Shown here: positions 42,977 through 52,301 of the stretch, in pieces
Numbering within the stretch: position 1 is the stretch's first letter
Layout of the letters: each line of letters starts with the position of its first letter
Assembly (NCBI GenBank): GCA_015099395.1
Contig: AP024096.1
Coordinates: forward strand, 8,349,485-8,413,484
Origin: Ktedonobacteria bacterium brp13
Lineage (GTDB): Bacteria; Chloroflexota; Ktedonobacteria; Ktedonobacterales; Ktedonobacteraceae
Reading direction: 5' to 3'
Length of the DNA stretch: 64,000 bases
Program-made: the position numbers and the translations under genes
Notes under the pieces: model-generated
Told to the model about the DNA's origin: nothing
Database searches by the model: none
Seen by the model: the letters and a program-made list of their open reading frames with translations, nothing else

Positions 42977-43407
42977 AGTTTGATAGTCAGGGTTTGCTCC
43001 CCGTTGTTATCGTCGATGATGAGACAAACGACGTGTTGATGGTGGCGTCGATGAACCAGGAAGCGCTGCAACTTACGCGCGAGACGGGGGAGACCCATCT
43101 CTATAGTCGTTCAAGGCAGAAGCTCTGGCGCAAAGGCGAAGAGTCGGGCAACACCCAGTCTGTACGCTCTATCTATGTAAACTGCGAAGAGAACAGCGTG
43201 CTATTACGTATTATACAGCGCAACGGAGCAGCCTGTCACGAAGGGTATCATAGTTGTTATTACCGTCGTTTGCTGCCAGACGATAGTCTGGAGATTATAG
43301 CCGAGCGCATCTTTGATCCTGCAATGGTCTACCATAGAGCATCGACGCAGACTGAAGTTCCTGCGACCGCAGCGACCCCCGGGTCTTCTGTGGATCGCAT
43401 CCAATAG
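42970..43407 (+). CDS. hisI: phosphoribosyl-AMP cyclohydrolase HisI
   Basis: A 145-residue enzyme for the third step of histidine synthesis. It has LKFDSQGLLPVVIVDD, VLMVASMNQEALQLT, the SRSRQKLWRKGEESGN loop, and metal-binding Cys residues in YVNCEE and AACHEGYHSCYYR. It has only the cyclohydrolase half; many bacteria fuse HisE at the C-terminus, and here a Thr/Pro-rich tail takes that place. The next gene may be the missing HisE function. Confidence 0.95.
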   Translation: MLKFDSQGLLPVVIVDDETNDVLMVASMNQEALQLTRETGETHLYSRSRQKLWRKGEESGNTQSVRSIYVNCEENSVLLRIIQRNGAACHEGYHSCYYRRLLPDDSLEIIAERIFDPAMVYHRASTQTEVPATAATPGSSVDRIQ

Positions 43408-43422
43408 AACGAGCAGATAAGC

Positions 43423-43977
43423 ATGCAGAATAATTCAGCTGAACAAGAACAATATCCACCGCAGCGCCTGGAAGCTGCCCTGCGGCAACTTTATACGATC
43501 TATCTGACGTTACGCAAAGAGGATCGCAGTGAACACTCGAACACATCGCGTATGCTGCACACCAAAGATCAAGCATTTTTTGCAGGACGCTTGCAGGACG
43601 AACTGGATGAACTGGAAGGAGTCCAGCATGGATCACATGTTCACTCTGGTAGACAGGCGGATACAGTGCTAGAAGGGAGTCAGGTTAGTTATTGGCTCTT
43701 TTTGCTGGCGGCCCTGAAAAATGTCCCCTACAATGATTTCATGCCGCATGCATCGGTATTACATGGTTACACTGGGAACTACAGCGATGAGAAGGTGGCA
43801 ACGCTGCGCGATGAATGTCTGCAATTAATTAGTTCCAATGATCTGGTGCAGTTTAAGCGCGCGCTTATGCTTGGTTTTTCGCTGGTAGGCTGGGCTTGCG
43901 TCTCGGCAGGAATCAGTCCAGTTGCGCCTCCAGAATATGATTTGGCACAGATGCAGAGTAAAGGTTTGCTACAGTAG
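43423..43977 (+). CDS. HisE/MazG-like helical protein, candidate phosphoribosyl-ATP pyrophosphatase
   Basis: A 184-residue, all-helical protein 15 bases after hisI. It has a segment FFAGRLQDELDELEGVQHG with the E-x-x-E spacing of metal-binding MazG/HisE NTP pyrophosphatases. A second segment, VLEGSQVSYWLFLLAAL, is like their second helix. HisE is otherwise absent from this his cluster. I therefore propose it does the phosphoribosyl-ATP to phosphoribosyl-AMP step or a related nucleotide-cleaving job, but overall similarity to HisE is low. It is the last gene before a strong terminator. Confidence 0.55.
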   Translation: MQNNSAEQEQYPPQRLEAALRQLYTIYLTLRKEDRSEHSNTSRMLHTKDQAFFAGRLQDELDELEGVQHGSHVHSGRQADTVLEGSQVSYWLFLLAALKNVPYNDFMPHASVLHGYTGNYSDEKVATLRDECLQLISSNDLVQFKRALMLGFSLVGWACVSAGISPVAPPEYDLAQMQSKGLLQ

Positions 43978-43989
43978 CATTGCGTAGAG

Positions 43990-44033
43990 GAGAGAGCTGG
44001 AGTATAGCGTATAGCGCCAGCTCTCTCTTTTTT
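43990..44033 (+). terminator. terminator of the arg-his gene cluster
   Basis: GAGAGAGCTGG (43990-44000) pairs perfectly with 44017-44027 and the stem runs directly into TTTTTT (44028-44033). It is the clearest Rho-independent terminator of the region and closes the rightward cluster that begins with the T-box at 35.7 kb. Confidence 0.9.
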
Positions 44034-44181
44034 GGCAGTACTATCTTGCTCTCCCTGGGTATGTACGCTGGCGACATTAGTCGTGCTCGAACTAAAAGCT
44101 GCTGTAAGATGATAGTTTTTATGCTATACTGGAAATAGTCACAATACAGGTTATTCGGACAAAGAAGGGATAGTGTTTGCT

Positions 44182-44919
44182 ATGGCATTGCGGGCAGTAA
44201 TTTTTGATCTTGGGGGGACATTAATCGATTGGCCCGATTGGGATGAAGATATCCAACGGCGCTGGGCTCTCTCGTACGACTATCTTGTTGAGCATGCTCC
44301 TTTGCGTTCCTGGCCTGAACGAGGCGAATATGTACGCTGTATGCGTGAGGCAGAGGCCGAACATTGGCAACGTGTAAACACGCTGCATACCAGCAACAGC
44401 CCTGCTGAGGTCCTGTGCGATGGCTTTACGAAGCTACAGTGCGAGGTTGGGTCGCAAGAGTTATTGTTTGCCCTGGATGGCTATGCCAATGCAGTTATCG
44501 GGTGGGCATTTGTCTTCCCCGATGCTGTCCAGACACTGCTGATCTTACGGAAGCGTGGACTACGGTTAGGATTGCTTTCTAATACCTGGTGGGCAGCTGC
44601 CTGGCACGATGCCGATCTCGCGACTCACGGTTTGACCAGCCTGCTAGACGTCGTCGTCTATACCTCAGATATCCCCTATTCTAAACCACACGCCGAAGCC
44701 TTCTATACTGTCACACGCCGTTTAGGCGTTGATGCCTCTGAATGTGTAATGGTTGGTGATCGTCTGGATGCTGATATCATCGGAGCACAGGGTATCGGTA
44801 TGCGCTCTATCTGGAAGAAGACCTCTTATCTATGGCCTGCGCCGGCTGAAGCTATGCCCGACGCCATTATCACGGACCTTGAAGAGCTGCTGCCTTTGAT
44901 CGAGCAGTGGGATGCTTGA
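44182..44919 (+). CDS. HAD superfamily hydrolase
   Basis: A 245-residue phosphatase-like protein. Motif I is AVIFDLGGTLIDW, where the second Asp of DxD is replaced by Gly, as in other haloacid dehalogenase-like subfamilies. Motif II is LGLLSNTWW, motif III the Lys in YSKPHAEAF, and motif IV VMVGDRLDADIIGAQ. A helical cap lies between motifs I and II. The substrate is unknown. I start at ATG 44182, since GAAGGGA is 11 bases upstream; a GTG at 44173 would be too close to that site. It is convergent with the DUF4097-like gene. Confidence 0.85.
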   Translation: MALRAVIFDLGGTLIDWPDWDEDIQRRWALSYDYLVEHAPLRSWPERGEYVRCMREAEAEHWQRVNTLHTSNSPAEVLCDGFTKLQCEVGSQELLFALDGYANAVIGWAFVFPDAVQTLLILRKRGLRLGLLSNTWWAAAWHDADLATHGLTSLLDVVVYTSDIPYSKPHAEAFYTVTRRLGVDASECVMVGDRLDADIIGAQGIGMRSIWKKTSYLWPAPAEAMPDAIITDLEELLPLIEQWDA

Positions 44920-44938
44920 TGATTGGGATGCCTGGTTG

Positions 44939-46177
44939 CTAATCACGCTCGATATGAATTGAACCCATGCTACTCTTGAGATCGAGGTGCGCTCCCGGTT
45001 CTCTGCCGATGCTATCGCTGCCGAAATCATTTCTGACCGAGCCCATATTGGTTTTTGCTCTGATTGTGCAGTTCGTCTGTGCTGGGAGTGCCACATGGAT
45101 AGTGCCCATATCCGTTTTGAACTGTGTCGTTCCCTGTTGTCCTACATTCCCTGAGAAATAGATTGTACCCATATTCGTTTTAAAGATATTGTTGCCATCG
45201 ATCTGCCCCTGATCGATATGGATCGTTCCTGCATTTGTATGGACATGTGTATTATGCAGTGTACTTTGAGCGATATGGAATGTGCCAGCATTAGTACTCA
45301 GGTTGGTGTTATCGTCCAGCGTGCTTTGTTCGACGCGGATACTGCCTGCATTGGATGTAATGTTTGAGCTTTGCGTCAGGTTGACCTGTGTGAGGCGAAC
45401 CGAGCCAGCATTCGTTGTCGCATTGACACGACCATGTAGGCCCGTGATTTCGATAGAACCGGCATTATTGGTAAGCTGCACTTCGCTGCCATCAGGTACA
45501 AAGATATCTAATACAGTTGAAGCATGTTGGAAGAAGGTAATTCCTCCGGGCCTTGCCACTGAAACAAAAAGGTTATCACCGTTCTGCTGGTAGCTGATAG
45601 GATCGCGCTGATATGCCTGGACAGACATTCTATCGTATCTAGTTGCCTGTACTGTTACCTGCTGACCTTCACCGCGCCAGATATGAATGTTGCCAACCTC
45701 GTTGCGTACGATGAGACGCGCCTTCTCAGCGATCAGAAATGTTTTTGTCGGAAGCACAGTAGCATTTTTGTAAAGTCGAGGTGAGAGCTGTCTGGACGCA
45801 AAAAATAAAGCGGCAAGCACAGCGAAGATAAGAGAGATAGTAACCAGATGTGTGCTATGAAGAACGAGCGCCCCAATCAAGAGCAGGCCGAGCACGCAGA
45901 TAAAAAGCCACTTATGCATCGGGTTTGTTGGAATAACAGGTGCTTTCGGTTGTATTTTTTCATTGAAGCGAGGTGCATCTGAGATAGTATTATATGCTTG
46001 ATAACCACTTTCATATGGTTGCCCCTCTGTATACTGAGGCGCCGCAACATATGGCTCGGCGGCGAGCGGAGGCTGCTCGTAGGCGTCATGGTATCCTTGC
46101 TGTTCACGTGGATCGTAGTTATATAACTGTTCAGATGGTGGTTGTTCCTCCTGATGGAACATTTCCTGTGAATTCAT
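44939..46177 (-). CDS. membrane protein with DUF4097-like beta-repeat domain
   Basis: A 412-residue protein. Residues 1-85 are Gln/Tyr/Pro-rich and probably disordered; two adjacent membrane helices follow (about 90-135). Residues ~150-412 form a ladder of short beta repeats in which NAGSI, NAGTF, NAGTI, NMGTI and SMGSI recur every 17-22 residues, as in the DUF4097/DUF2807 group of putative adhesins. It is probably surface-exposed and structural; no enzymatic motif is seen. The start ATG 46177 follows GAGAG. It stands convergent with the HAD gene and ends 20 bases from it. Confidence 0.8.
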   Translation of the reverse strand: MNSQEMFHQEEQPPSEQLYNYDPREQQGYHDAYEQPPLAAEPYVAAPQYTEGQPYESGYQAYNTISDAPRFNEKIQPKAPVIPTNPMHKWLFICVLGLLLIGALVLHSTHLVTISLIFAVLAALFFASRQLSPRLYKNATVLPTKTFLIAEKARLIVRNEVGNIHIWRGEGQQVTVQATRYDRMSVQAYQRDPISYQQNGDNLFVSVARPGGITFFQHASTVLDIFVPDGSEVQLTNNAGSIEITGLHGRVNATTNAGSVRLTQVNLTQSSNITSNAGSIRVEQSTLDDNTNLSTNAGTFHIAQSTLHNTHVHTNAGTIHIDQGQIDGNNIFKTNMGTIYFSGNVGQQGTTQFKTDMGTIHVALPAQTNCTIRAKTNMGSVRNDFGSDSIGREPGAHLDLKSSMGSIHIERD

Positions 46178-46292
46178 ACGTTTTCTCTCTTCTTCCTTGA
46201 TCTGGATAGAACGGTATATCGCTAATCAGATAGACGTAAAGATCTTTATTCTGTAAAGCCAACCGTATCTGAACTGTGCCAGAAGACAAAAT

Positions 46293-46332
46293 GTTGCCTG
46301 ACGGAAGCATAGTACTCCTTTCGCCAGGCAAC
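46293..46332 (-). terminator. terminator of the amidase gene
   Basis: GTTGCCTG (46293-46300) pairs with CAGGCAAC (46325-46332), directly past the amidase stop. On the minus strand the stem is followed by ATTTTG, a short T run. Confidence 0.6.
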
Positions 46333-46338
46333 TTTGAT

Positions 46339-47841
46339 CTATTTAGCAGTGGGCAGGTACTGTGGTTCTTTGCGCTGATGGGTTGCTTGCTCAAAGGCGT
46401 AGGCTAGTTTGAGCAGTGTTGGTTCGCTATAGGCACGACCCATAAATGTAATGCCAACCGGCAGATCAAAGATGTATCCAGCAGGAACGCTAACTGCGGG
46501 ATAGCCAGAGAGGGCCGTAGCCTGCGTATTCACGCCGGTAAAGAGATCGCCATTAGCATGGTCGATACACCAGGCCGGGCCGCATGTGGGTGCTACAAGC
46601 GCGTCGAGTTGATATGTATCCATAATCTTATCAATCCCTTCCTCGCGTGACAGGCGGTGATTTTCAGCGAGCGCGTTCTGATACCTGGGGGCGTCGAGTC
46701 CAGGTGTCTGCTGCGCCTGCTCAAAGATATCCTGTCCAAAGAAAGGCATCTCTTCATCTGAGTGCTCTCTATTGAAGTCGATAATGTCTTGCAGACCGTG
46801 CACTGGCGCTTGCTCAAGCTCACTGAGATATGTATGCATATCAGCTTTAAGCTCGTAGAGCATAACAGTCATCTCAGATTCTGATGCCGCCATCTGTTCT
46901 GATGTAAAGATATTGGCTGGATCAATAATAATTGCGCCTTGCTCTTGCATGTACTGAATCGCGAGATTGATGAGCTTTTGGACCTTCTCATTGCGGCCGA
47001 AATAGGTCTGTCGTGCAACGCCAATGCGGGCACCGCGCAAGCCATCGGCAACAAGAAACTGCGTATAGTCTTTATGGGATTGACCACTGTTACTGTATGT
47101 AGCCGTATCGTGTTCATCAATACCAGTGATTGCACCCAGAACGATAGCAGCGTCGGTGACAGTACGAGCGAAAGGACCAACGGTATCCTGGCTGTGTGAG
47201 ATGGGTATGACGCCAGCACGGCTGGTGAGGCCTACCGTTGGCTTGATGCCAACGACGCCATTGGTGGAAGCCGGGCTAAGAATTGAACCGTCGGTCTCTG
47301 TCCCAAGAGAGACGGTGACCAGGTTAGCTGACACTGCCACTGCGGAACCCGAACTGGAGCCACTGGGAGTGCGATCAAGTATATACGGATTGCGGCACTG
47401 ACCACCGCGTGCGCTCCAACCACTAGATGAGTCGCTTGAACGAATATTGGCCCATTCGCTTAGATTGGTTTTCCCCAGGATAATCGCACCGGCTGCACGT
47501 AATTGTTGGGCGACATACGCATCACGTATGGGACGTGCACCAAGTAGCGCTAACGAACCGGCTGTAGTTTCCATGCGATCAGCTGTCGCTATATTGTCTT
47601 TCAGGAGGACAGGGATGCCATGGAGTGGACCACGTTTCCCCTTCAATGCACGCTCCTGGTCCAGTGCGGTTGCGATCTCCAGTGCTTCAGGATTTATCTC
47701 AATGATCGCATGAAGTGATGGCCCCTCTTTGTCGAGTTGCTGAATGCGCTTAATATACCATTCTGTCAGTTGACGTGAAGAGAGCTCTCCCTCTTCCATT
47801 GCGTGCTGTAGCTCGGCAATAGTTGCCTCTTGCAATTGCAT
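46339..47841 (-). CDS. amidase signature family enzyme
   Basis: A 500-residue hydrolase of the amidase signature family. The Ser-cisSer-Lys triad is visible as PVLLKDNIAT (Lys), GTETDGSILSPAS (cis-Ser and nucleophile Ser) and the Gly/Ser-rich stretch TPSGSSSGSAVAVSANL. Relatives include GatA of Glu-tRNA(Gln) amidotransferase and peptide or aryl amidases. No gatB or gatC is next to it and it starts unlike GatA, so a stand-alone amidase is more likely; the substrate is unknown. The start ATG 47841 has GAGG 7 bases upstream. It ends at a hairpin at 46293-46332. Confidence 0.88.
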   Translation of the reverse strand: MQLQEATIAELQHAMEEGELSSRQLTEWYIKRIQQLDKEGPSLHAIIEINPEALEIATALDQERALKGKRGPLHGIPVLLKDNIATADRMETTAGSLALLGARPIRDAYVAQQLRAAGAIILGKTNLSEWANIRSSDSSSGWSARGGQCRNPYILDRTPSGSSSGSAVAVSANLVTVSLGTETDGSILSPASTNGVVGIKPTVGLTSRAGVIPISHSQDTVGPFARTVTDAAIVLGAITGIDEHDTATYSNSGQSHKDYTQFLVADGLRGARIGVARQTYFGRNEKVQKLINLAIQYMQEQGAIIIDPANIFTSEQMAASESEMTVMLYELKADMHTYLSELEQAPVHGLQDIIDFNREHSDEEMPFFGQDIFEQAQQTPGLDAPRYQNALAENHRLSREEGIDKIMDTYQLDALVAPTCGPAWCIDHANGDLFTGVNTQATALSGYPAVSVPAGYIFDLPVGITFMGRAYSEPTLLKLAYAFEQATHQRKEPQYLPTAK

Positions 47842-48021
47842 AGTAATACCTCGACTGGTAAAAATATATTCGCATTATATACCAGGTAACCAGGGAGTAT
47901 ATAAATGCTGATTTGTATTGTACGCTCTTCTTTAAATGCGCGTATATGTCGTATATCAAGACGACGTCTATGATCATAATGAATAATTCTTATGTAAGAA
48001 GATGATTGTGTCGACCAGATG

Positions 48022-48058
48022 AAAAAAGAGGAGGTTGCCAGCGATCTGGTGCCTCCTC
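48022..48058 (-). terminator. terminator of the ileS unit
   Basis: On the minus strand GAGGAGG (48058-48052), an inner CCAG-atcg-CTGG hairpin and CCTCCTC (48034-48028) are followed by six T residues. It lies 32 bases past the ileS stop. Confidence 0.85.
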
Positions 48059-48090
48059 CTGATTGTGGATACTATACACTTATTATCGTA

Positions 48091-51000
48091 CTATGAGAGT
48101 ATTGAGTTATCGCGAACATTTGTGCCCAGCACGACCTCGATATTGTAGGTATCAAGCTTTTTTGCCGCTTCGGGCGAGATACGCTCACGATATGTGATCT
48201 CGAAGGACGGGAAGTCGCGCTCACTGATCGAGAGCAGCATATTGATAGCGAGCGTCTCTTGCATGATCTCTTGCTGATAAGGCTGCAAGATCTGTGCCAA
48301 CTCGACATCGGTATAGATTGCCAGTCCGATATGATCCTCAATATTAAAGCCAGCCTTCTTACGCATATCCTGTATGAAGTGGATCAGGTCGCGAACAAGA
48401 CCCTCTTCGCGTAGCTGTGGCGTGATTGTCGTCTCCAGGGCAACGATGTAGCCACGTTCCTCGGCAGTGACGAAGCCCGGACGAGCGGTAGCAACGACCT
48501 CAATCTCAGATGAAGTCAATGTGACCTCTTGCCCTGCGATCGTCGTGGTCAGAGAACCGTTGGTGTTGAGTTGATTAGCGGCCTCCTGCGCCTCTTGTGC
48601 GGAGAGAGCCTTGAAGTGGCCGATGATCTTTTGCACGAGCGGACCGAACTTTGGACCGATGATCTTCACCTGCGGTTTAAGCGTATACGCCAGCATATCG
48701 CTATTGGCCCCGATCAGTTCCAGATCTTTGATATTGAGCTCTTCAAGTACCTGATCAGATAGGCGTTGGAGTGCCTCCTCTTCCTCGCTGCTTGGTACGT
48801 GGACATAGAGCGAATTGAGTGGTTGACGGACACGGATCTGAGCTTTTTCGCGTGCAGCCCGGCCCAGACCAACGATACGCATTACCAGATGTGTCTCGTT
48901 GGTCAGTTGCTCATCGATAACGTTCTCCTGTACCTGCGGCCAATCCTGTAGATGAACACTGAAAGGGGCCGTGTCATCGACATTACGTACGAGGTTCTGA
49001 TAGAGCTCCTCGGTCATAAATGGCATAAATGGTGCAAGCAACGTGATCATAGTCGTCAAACACTCGTAGAGTGTCAGATACGCACCCAACTTGTCATCGT
49101 CAAGCTGAGACTTCCAGATACGCTCACGACTGCGGCGCAGATACCAGTTGGAGAGATCCTCCAGGAAGTTCTGTAGCGCATCGGCAGGTTTCACCGTATC
49201 GTACTGCTCCAGACCCTCAGTAACCGTACGGATAGTTAACTGAAGCTCAGAGAGGATCCAGCGATCTAATTCGCTACGGCGTGCCAACGGCAACTGATGC
49301 TGTGTCGGATCGAACTGATCGATATTAGCATAGGTCACGAAGAACCAGTAGACGTTCCAGATCTTGTCGAGCGTACGGCGTGTAAGCATCCATTTCTCGC
49401 TCAGACGAACCGGCATACCGCTCACGACTGACTTCTGCATCTCGTCGGGTGTAGGGATTGCTGGGAAGTTCAGATTCTGCTCCGGTACATGGTTAGAGTA
49501 GAGCCAGCGCATCGTATCAGAGCCGACACGTTCAGCAGCCTCGTCAAAGACCACCATATTGCCACGAGACTTGTGCATGGGAGAGCCATCTTCCGCCATC
49601 AAGGTTGCATACCCGAAGAGTGTACGGAACGGATTCGTATTCTCTAGAACCGTGCTCATGACCAGCATCGAATAGAACCAGTTACGGAACTGGCCTGGGA
49701 ATGACTCAGTCACAAAATCCGCAGGGAACCACTGCTGCCAATGCTCATGATCGGTCAGGTAGTGTAGCGTTGAGTATGGAACAATACCAGCATCCAGCCA
49801 GGGATTACCGACATCTTTGATACGAGAGACCTCTGCGCCGCACTGAGCACAACTGATCTTCACCTCATCGATATATGGACGATGAGGTGTATGACCATCA
49901 AACTCATCCCAACCGGCTACAGCACGCGCCTGTAGCTCTTCACGACTGCCAATGACCTCGAAGTGACCGCACTGCTGACAGTCAAAGATCGGCAGAGCCA
50001 GGCCCCAGTAGCGTTTCTTGGAGATCATCCAATCGTCCATATTGCGCAGCCAGTCCATCTCCCGATCGAAGCCGAACTGTGGGATCCATTTTATGTTGCG
50101 TACGGTCTCCATGATTTCGTAGCGCAGCGTCTCCATCGAGATGAACCACTCATCGACAAGACGGAAGATCAGCTCGGTCTGGCAGCGCCAACAGGTTGGG
50201 TAGCGGTGTTTGTAGTTTTGCGGGCGATAAAGCAGACCCTTTTGCGTAAGATTATCAGCAACAAGTTGGGCAACTTCACTGGTTCTCTTACCGGTCAGCC
50301 AATCGTAGCCTTCTTTATAGGCACCGAACTCGTCGACAGGAGCGATCACATCCAGGCCAAACTCTTTCGACAGACCGAAGTCTTCACGGCCACAGCCAGG
50401 AGCGATATGCACGATGCCTGTACCCTCGGTTGCATTCGCCTCTTTCCACGGCACCACCGTATGATGGACACCCTTCGCAGCAGGGAGTTCATCGAAAGGA
50501 CCATTGTATGTCCAGCCGACCATATCGCTACCTTTAAGTGTCTCCACAACTTTATAGTCGCCTTTATCTCGTCCCTTCAGACCCTTGAGGACCGGGAGTA
50601 GCTGTTCCACCAGGTAGTAGAAGTTACCATCCTGCTCAACTTTTACATAAGTGAGATCAGGATTAACCGCTGCAGCCACATTTGCAGCCAGCGTCCATGG
50701 TGTCGTAGTCCAGGCCAACAGGTATTCATTGGGGCGATCAACCAATGGGAAGCGGACATAGAGACTCATATGTGTGAGCTCTTTGTAACCTTCGGCCTCT
50801 ATCTCCATGTTCGAGAGGCCTGTAGCACAACGTGGGCACCATGGCATCACATCGCGACCCTTGTAGATCAGACCGCGCTCTTTACACTTCTTCAGGAAGT
50901 GCCAGATGGTGTAGTTGTTCTCATCGGAGAGTGTAAAGTAACTATTATCCCAATCCATCCAGTAGCCCAGGCGGATCGACTGCTCAGTCTGGCGGCGTGA

Positions 51001-51408
51001 GTAGGTGAAGACGCGCTCTTTACAGCGCTCAACAAACTTAGCGATACCAAGTTCTTCGATATCGCGTTTGGTCTTAAGACCTAGCTCCTGCTCAACGTTC
51101 ACCTCAACCCAGAGTCCCTGGCAGTCGAAACCATTCTGATAGCGCTGCTTGTACCCCTGCATCGTCTTGAAGCGTTGGTAAAGATCTTTGTAAGTACGGC
51201 CCCAGGCATGGTGGACGCCCATCGGATTGTTTGCAGTGATCGGACCGTCCAGGAATGAAAACCGCTTTTCGCTGTTCTCATTGCGTTGCAGATATTGCTG
51301 GCGAACGCCGTTGTCATCCCACCACTGCTGGATACTATTTTCCAGGTGGGGATAATCGACTCGATCAGCCGCAACGACGGGCTTAAAAACACTCGATTTT
51401 ATTGACAC
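48091..51408 (-). CDS. ileS: isoleucyl-tRNA synthetase, divergent class I form
   Basis: A 1105-residue class I aminoacyl-tRNA synthetase. The HIGH-type segment appears as PMGVHHAWGR (about residues 62-71) and the KMSKS-type loop as MHKSRGN. Both depart from the usual forms but belong to a subgroup I recall from Actinobacteria and Chloroflexota. Editing-domain elements (LAWTTTPWTLAANVA) and zinc-type Cys pairs (PWCPRCATGLS; CWRCQTEL; CQQCGHF) are present. The T-box upstream has an ATC specifier, which supports isoleucine. GTG 51408 is the start, with GAGGAGG 5 bases upstream; the longer frame from 51468 covers that site. It lies 142 bases after the AlaX-like gene. Confidence 0.93.
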   Translation of the reverse strand: MSIKSSVFKPVVAADRVDYPHLENSIQQWWDDNGVRQQYLQRNENSEKRFSFLDGPITANNPMGVHHAWGRTYKDLYQRFKTMQGYKQRYQNGFDCQGLWVEVNVEQELGLKTKRDIEELGIAKFVERCKERVFTYSRRQTEQSIRLGYWMDWDNSYFTLSDENNYTIWHFLKKCKERGLIYKGRDVMPWCPRCATGLSNMEIEAEGYKELTHMSLYVRFPLVDRPNEYLLAWTTTPWTLAANVAAAVNPDLTYVKVEQDGNFYYLVEQLLPVLKGLKGRDKGDYKVVETLKGSDMVGWTYNGPFDELPAAKGVHHTVVPWKEANATEGTGIVHIAPGCGREDFGLSKEFGLDVIAPVDEFGAYKEGYDWLTGKRTSEVAQLVADNLTQKGLLYRPQNYKHRYPTCWRCQTELIFRLVDEWFISMETLRYEIMETVRNIKWIPQFGFDREMDWLRNMDDWMISKKRYWGLALPIFDCQQCGHFEVIGSREELQARAVAGWDEFDGHTPHRPYIDEVKISCAQCGAEVSRIKDVGNPWLDAGIVPYSTLHYLTDHEHWQQWFPADFVTESFPGQFRNWFYSMLVMSTVLENTNPFRTLFGYATLMAEDGSPMHKSRGNMVVFDEAAERVGSDTMRWLYSNHVPEQNLNFPAIPTPDEMQKSVVSGMPVRLSEKWMLTRRTLDKIWNVYWFFVTYANIDQFDPTQHQLPLARRSELDRWILSELQLTIRTVTEGLEQYDTVKPADALQNFLEDLSNWYLRRSRERIWKSQLDDDKLGAYLTLYECLTTMITLLAPFMPFMTEELYQNLVRNVDDTAPFSVHLQDWPQVQENVIDEQLTNETHLVMRIVGLGRAAREKAQIRVRQPLNSLYVHVPSSEEEEALQRLSDQVLEELNIKDLELIGANSDMLAYTLKPQVKIIGPKFGPLVQKIIGHFKALSAQEAQEAANQLNTNGSLTTTIAGQEVTLTSSEIEVVATARPGFVTAEERGYIVALETTITPQLREEGLVRDLIHFIQDMRKKAGFNIEDHIGLAIYTDVELAQILQPYQQEIMQETLAINMLLSISERDFPSFEITYRERISPEAAKKLDTYNIEVVLGTNVRDNSILS

Positions 51409-51550
51409 AAAAGCCTCCTCTACGTCCCGCCTGGGCTGGCAAAAATACCAGGCCAGGAGCAGTATCAAGCCGCTCCTTACGGGATCGTTTCACGGATCAG
51501 GATAAAAGAAAGATGCCAGAATACAGAGAGATGAAATGTAAATGTATACG

Positions 51551-52276
51551 TTATGTCAACGGGTCCAGGGCAATCTCCAGGCGTTTATTAATGCGGCCCT
51601 TATTCTCAGTCTTCGTAATACGAATGCCGCCTACCTCACGTGTGTGATTGACATGGGTGCCACCATCGGCTTGCAGATCCAATCCGACAATTTCAACGAT
51701 ACGAATCTCTTCTATCTCAGGTGGCAAGAGATTGACCTTGGTACGCACCAGGTCTGGTATCGCGAACGCCTTTTCACGAGGCAGCGTATAGACATGAATT
51801 GGATAATCCGCGCCGATCGCTTCATTTACCTTATCCTCGATGACAGTAATACGTTCTCTATCCAGATTCTCCATCGCAAAGTCCATACGAGCGCGATCAG
51901 GATACATCTGACCGCCAGTAACTTGAACGCCAAACTCTTTCCAGATAATGCCACAGAGAAGATGCAACGCAGTATGGGTACGCATCATCTGATAGCGGAA
52001 ATCCCAATCGATTGTGCCGACGACCTCCGTCCCTAATGGAGGAGGAGGGCAGTCGAGTGCATGCCAGACAATATTATCGCGCTTGTGAAGAGCAATCACA
52101 CTCGCAGGATAATCCTGGTTGGGCCAGGTAATCGTACCGCGATCCGCCATCTGTCCACCGCCGCCTGGATAGAATACGGTGGCGTCCAGCGCTATATCGT
52201 CGCCATCGACAGCAACGACCTTAGCCGTACACTCGTATGTGAAGCTATTTGTATGATAAAGGAGTTTCGTTTTCAT
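51551..52276 (-). CDS. AlaX-like tRNA-editing protein
   Basis: A 241-residue protein with the editing fold found in AlaRS, ThrRS and free-standing AlaX. FYPGGGGQMADRGTI lies near the N-terminus, metal-binding H-x-x-x-H is in MRTHTALHLL, and the C-terminal metal site is in LQADGGTHVNHT. In many AlaX proteins that last site reads CGGTH; here the Cys position is Asp, leaving one His ligand. Such proteins hydrolyse mischarged Ser- or Gly-tRNA(Ala). It is the first gene after an Ile-type T-box and is followed by ileS, so it is probably co-regulated with isoleucine charging. The start ATG 52276 lies just after the T-box terminator. Confidence 0.85.
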   Translation of the reverse strand: MKTKLLYHTNSFTYECTAKVVAVDGDDIALDATVFYPGGGGQMADRGTITWPNQDYPASVIALHKRDNIVWHALDCPPPPLGTEVVGTIDWDFRYQMMRTHTALHLLCGIIWKEFGVQVTGGQMYPDRARMDFAMENLDRERITVIEDKVNEAIGADYPIHVYTLPREKAFAIPDLVRTKVNLLPPEIEEIRIVEIVGLDLQADGGTHVNHTREVGGIRITKTENKGRINKRLEIALDPLT

Positions 52277-52301
52277 TGTTTAAAATCCTTTAAGCGCTCA
52301 C

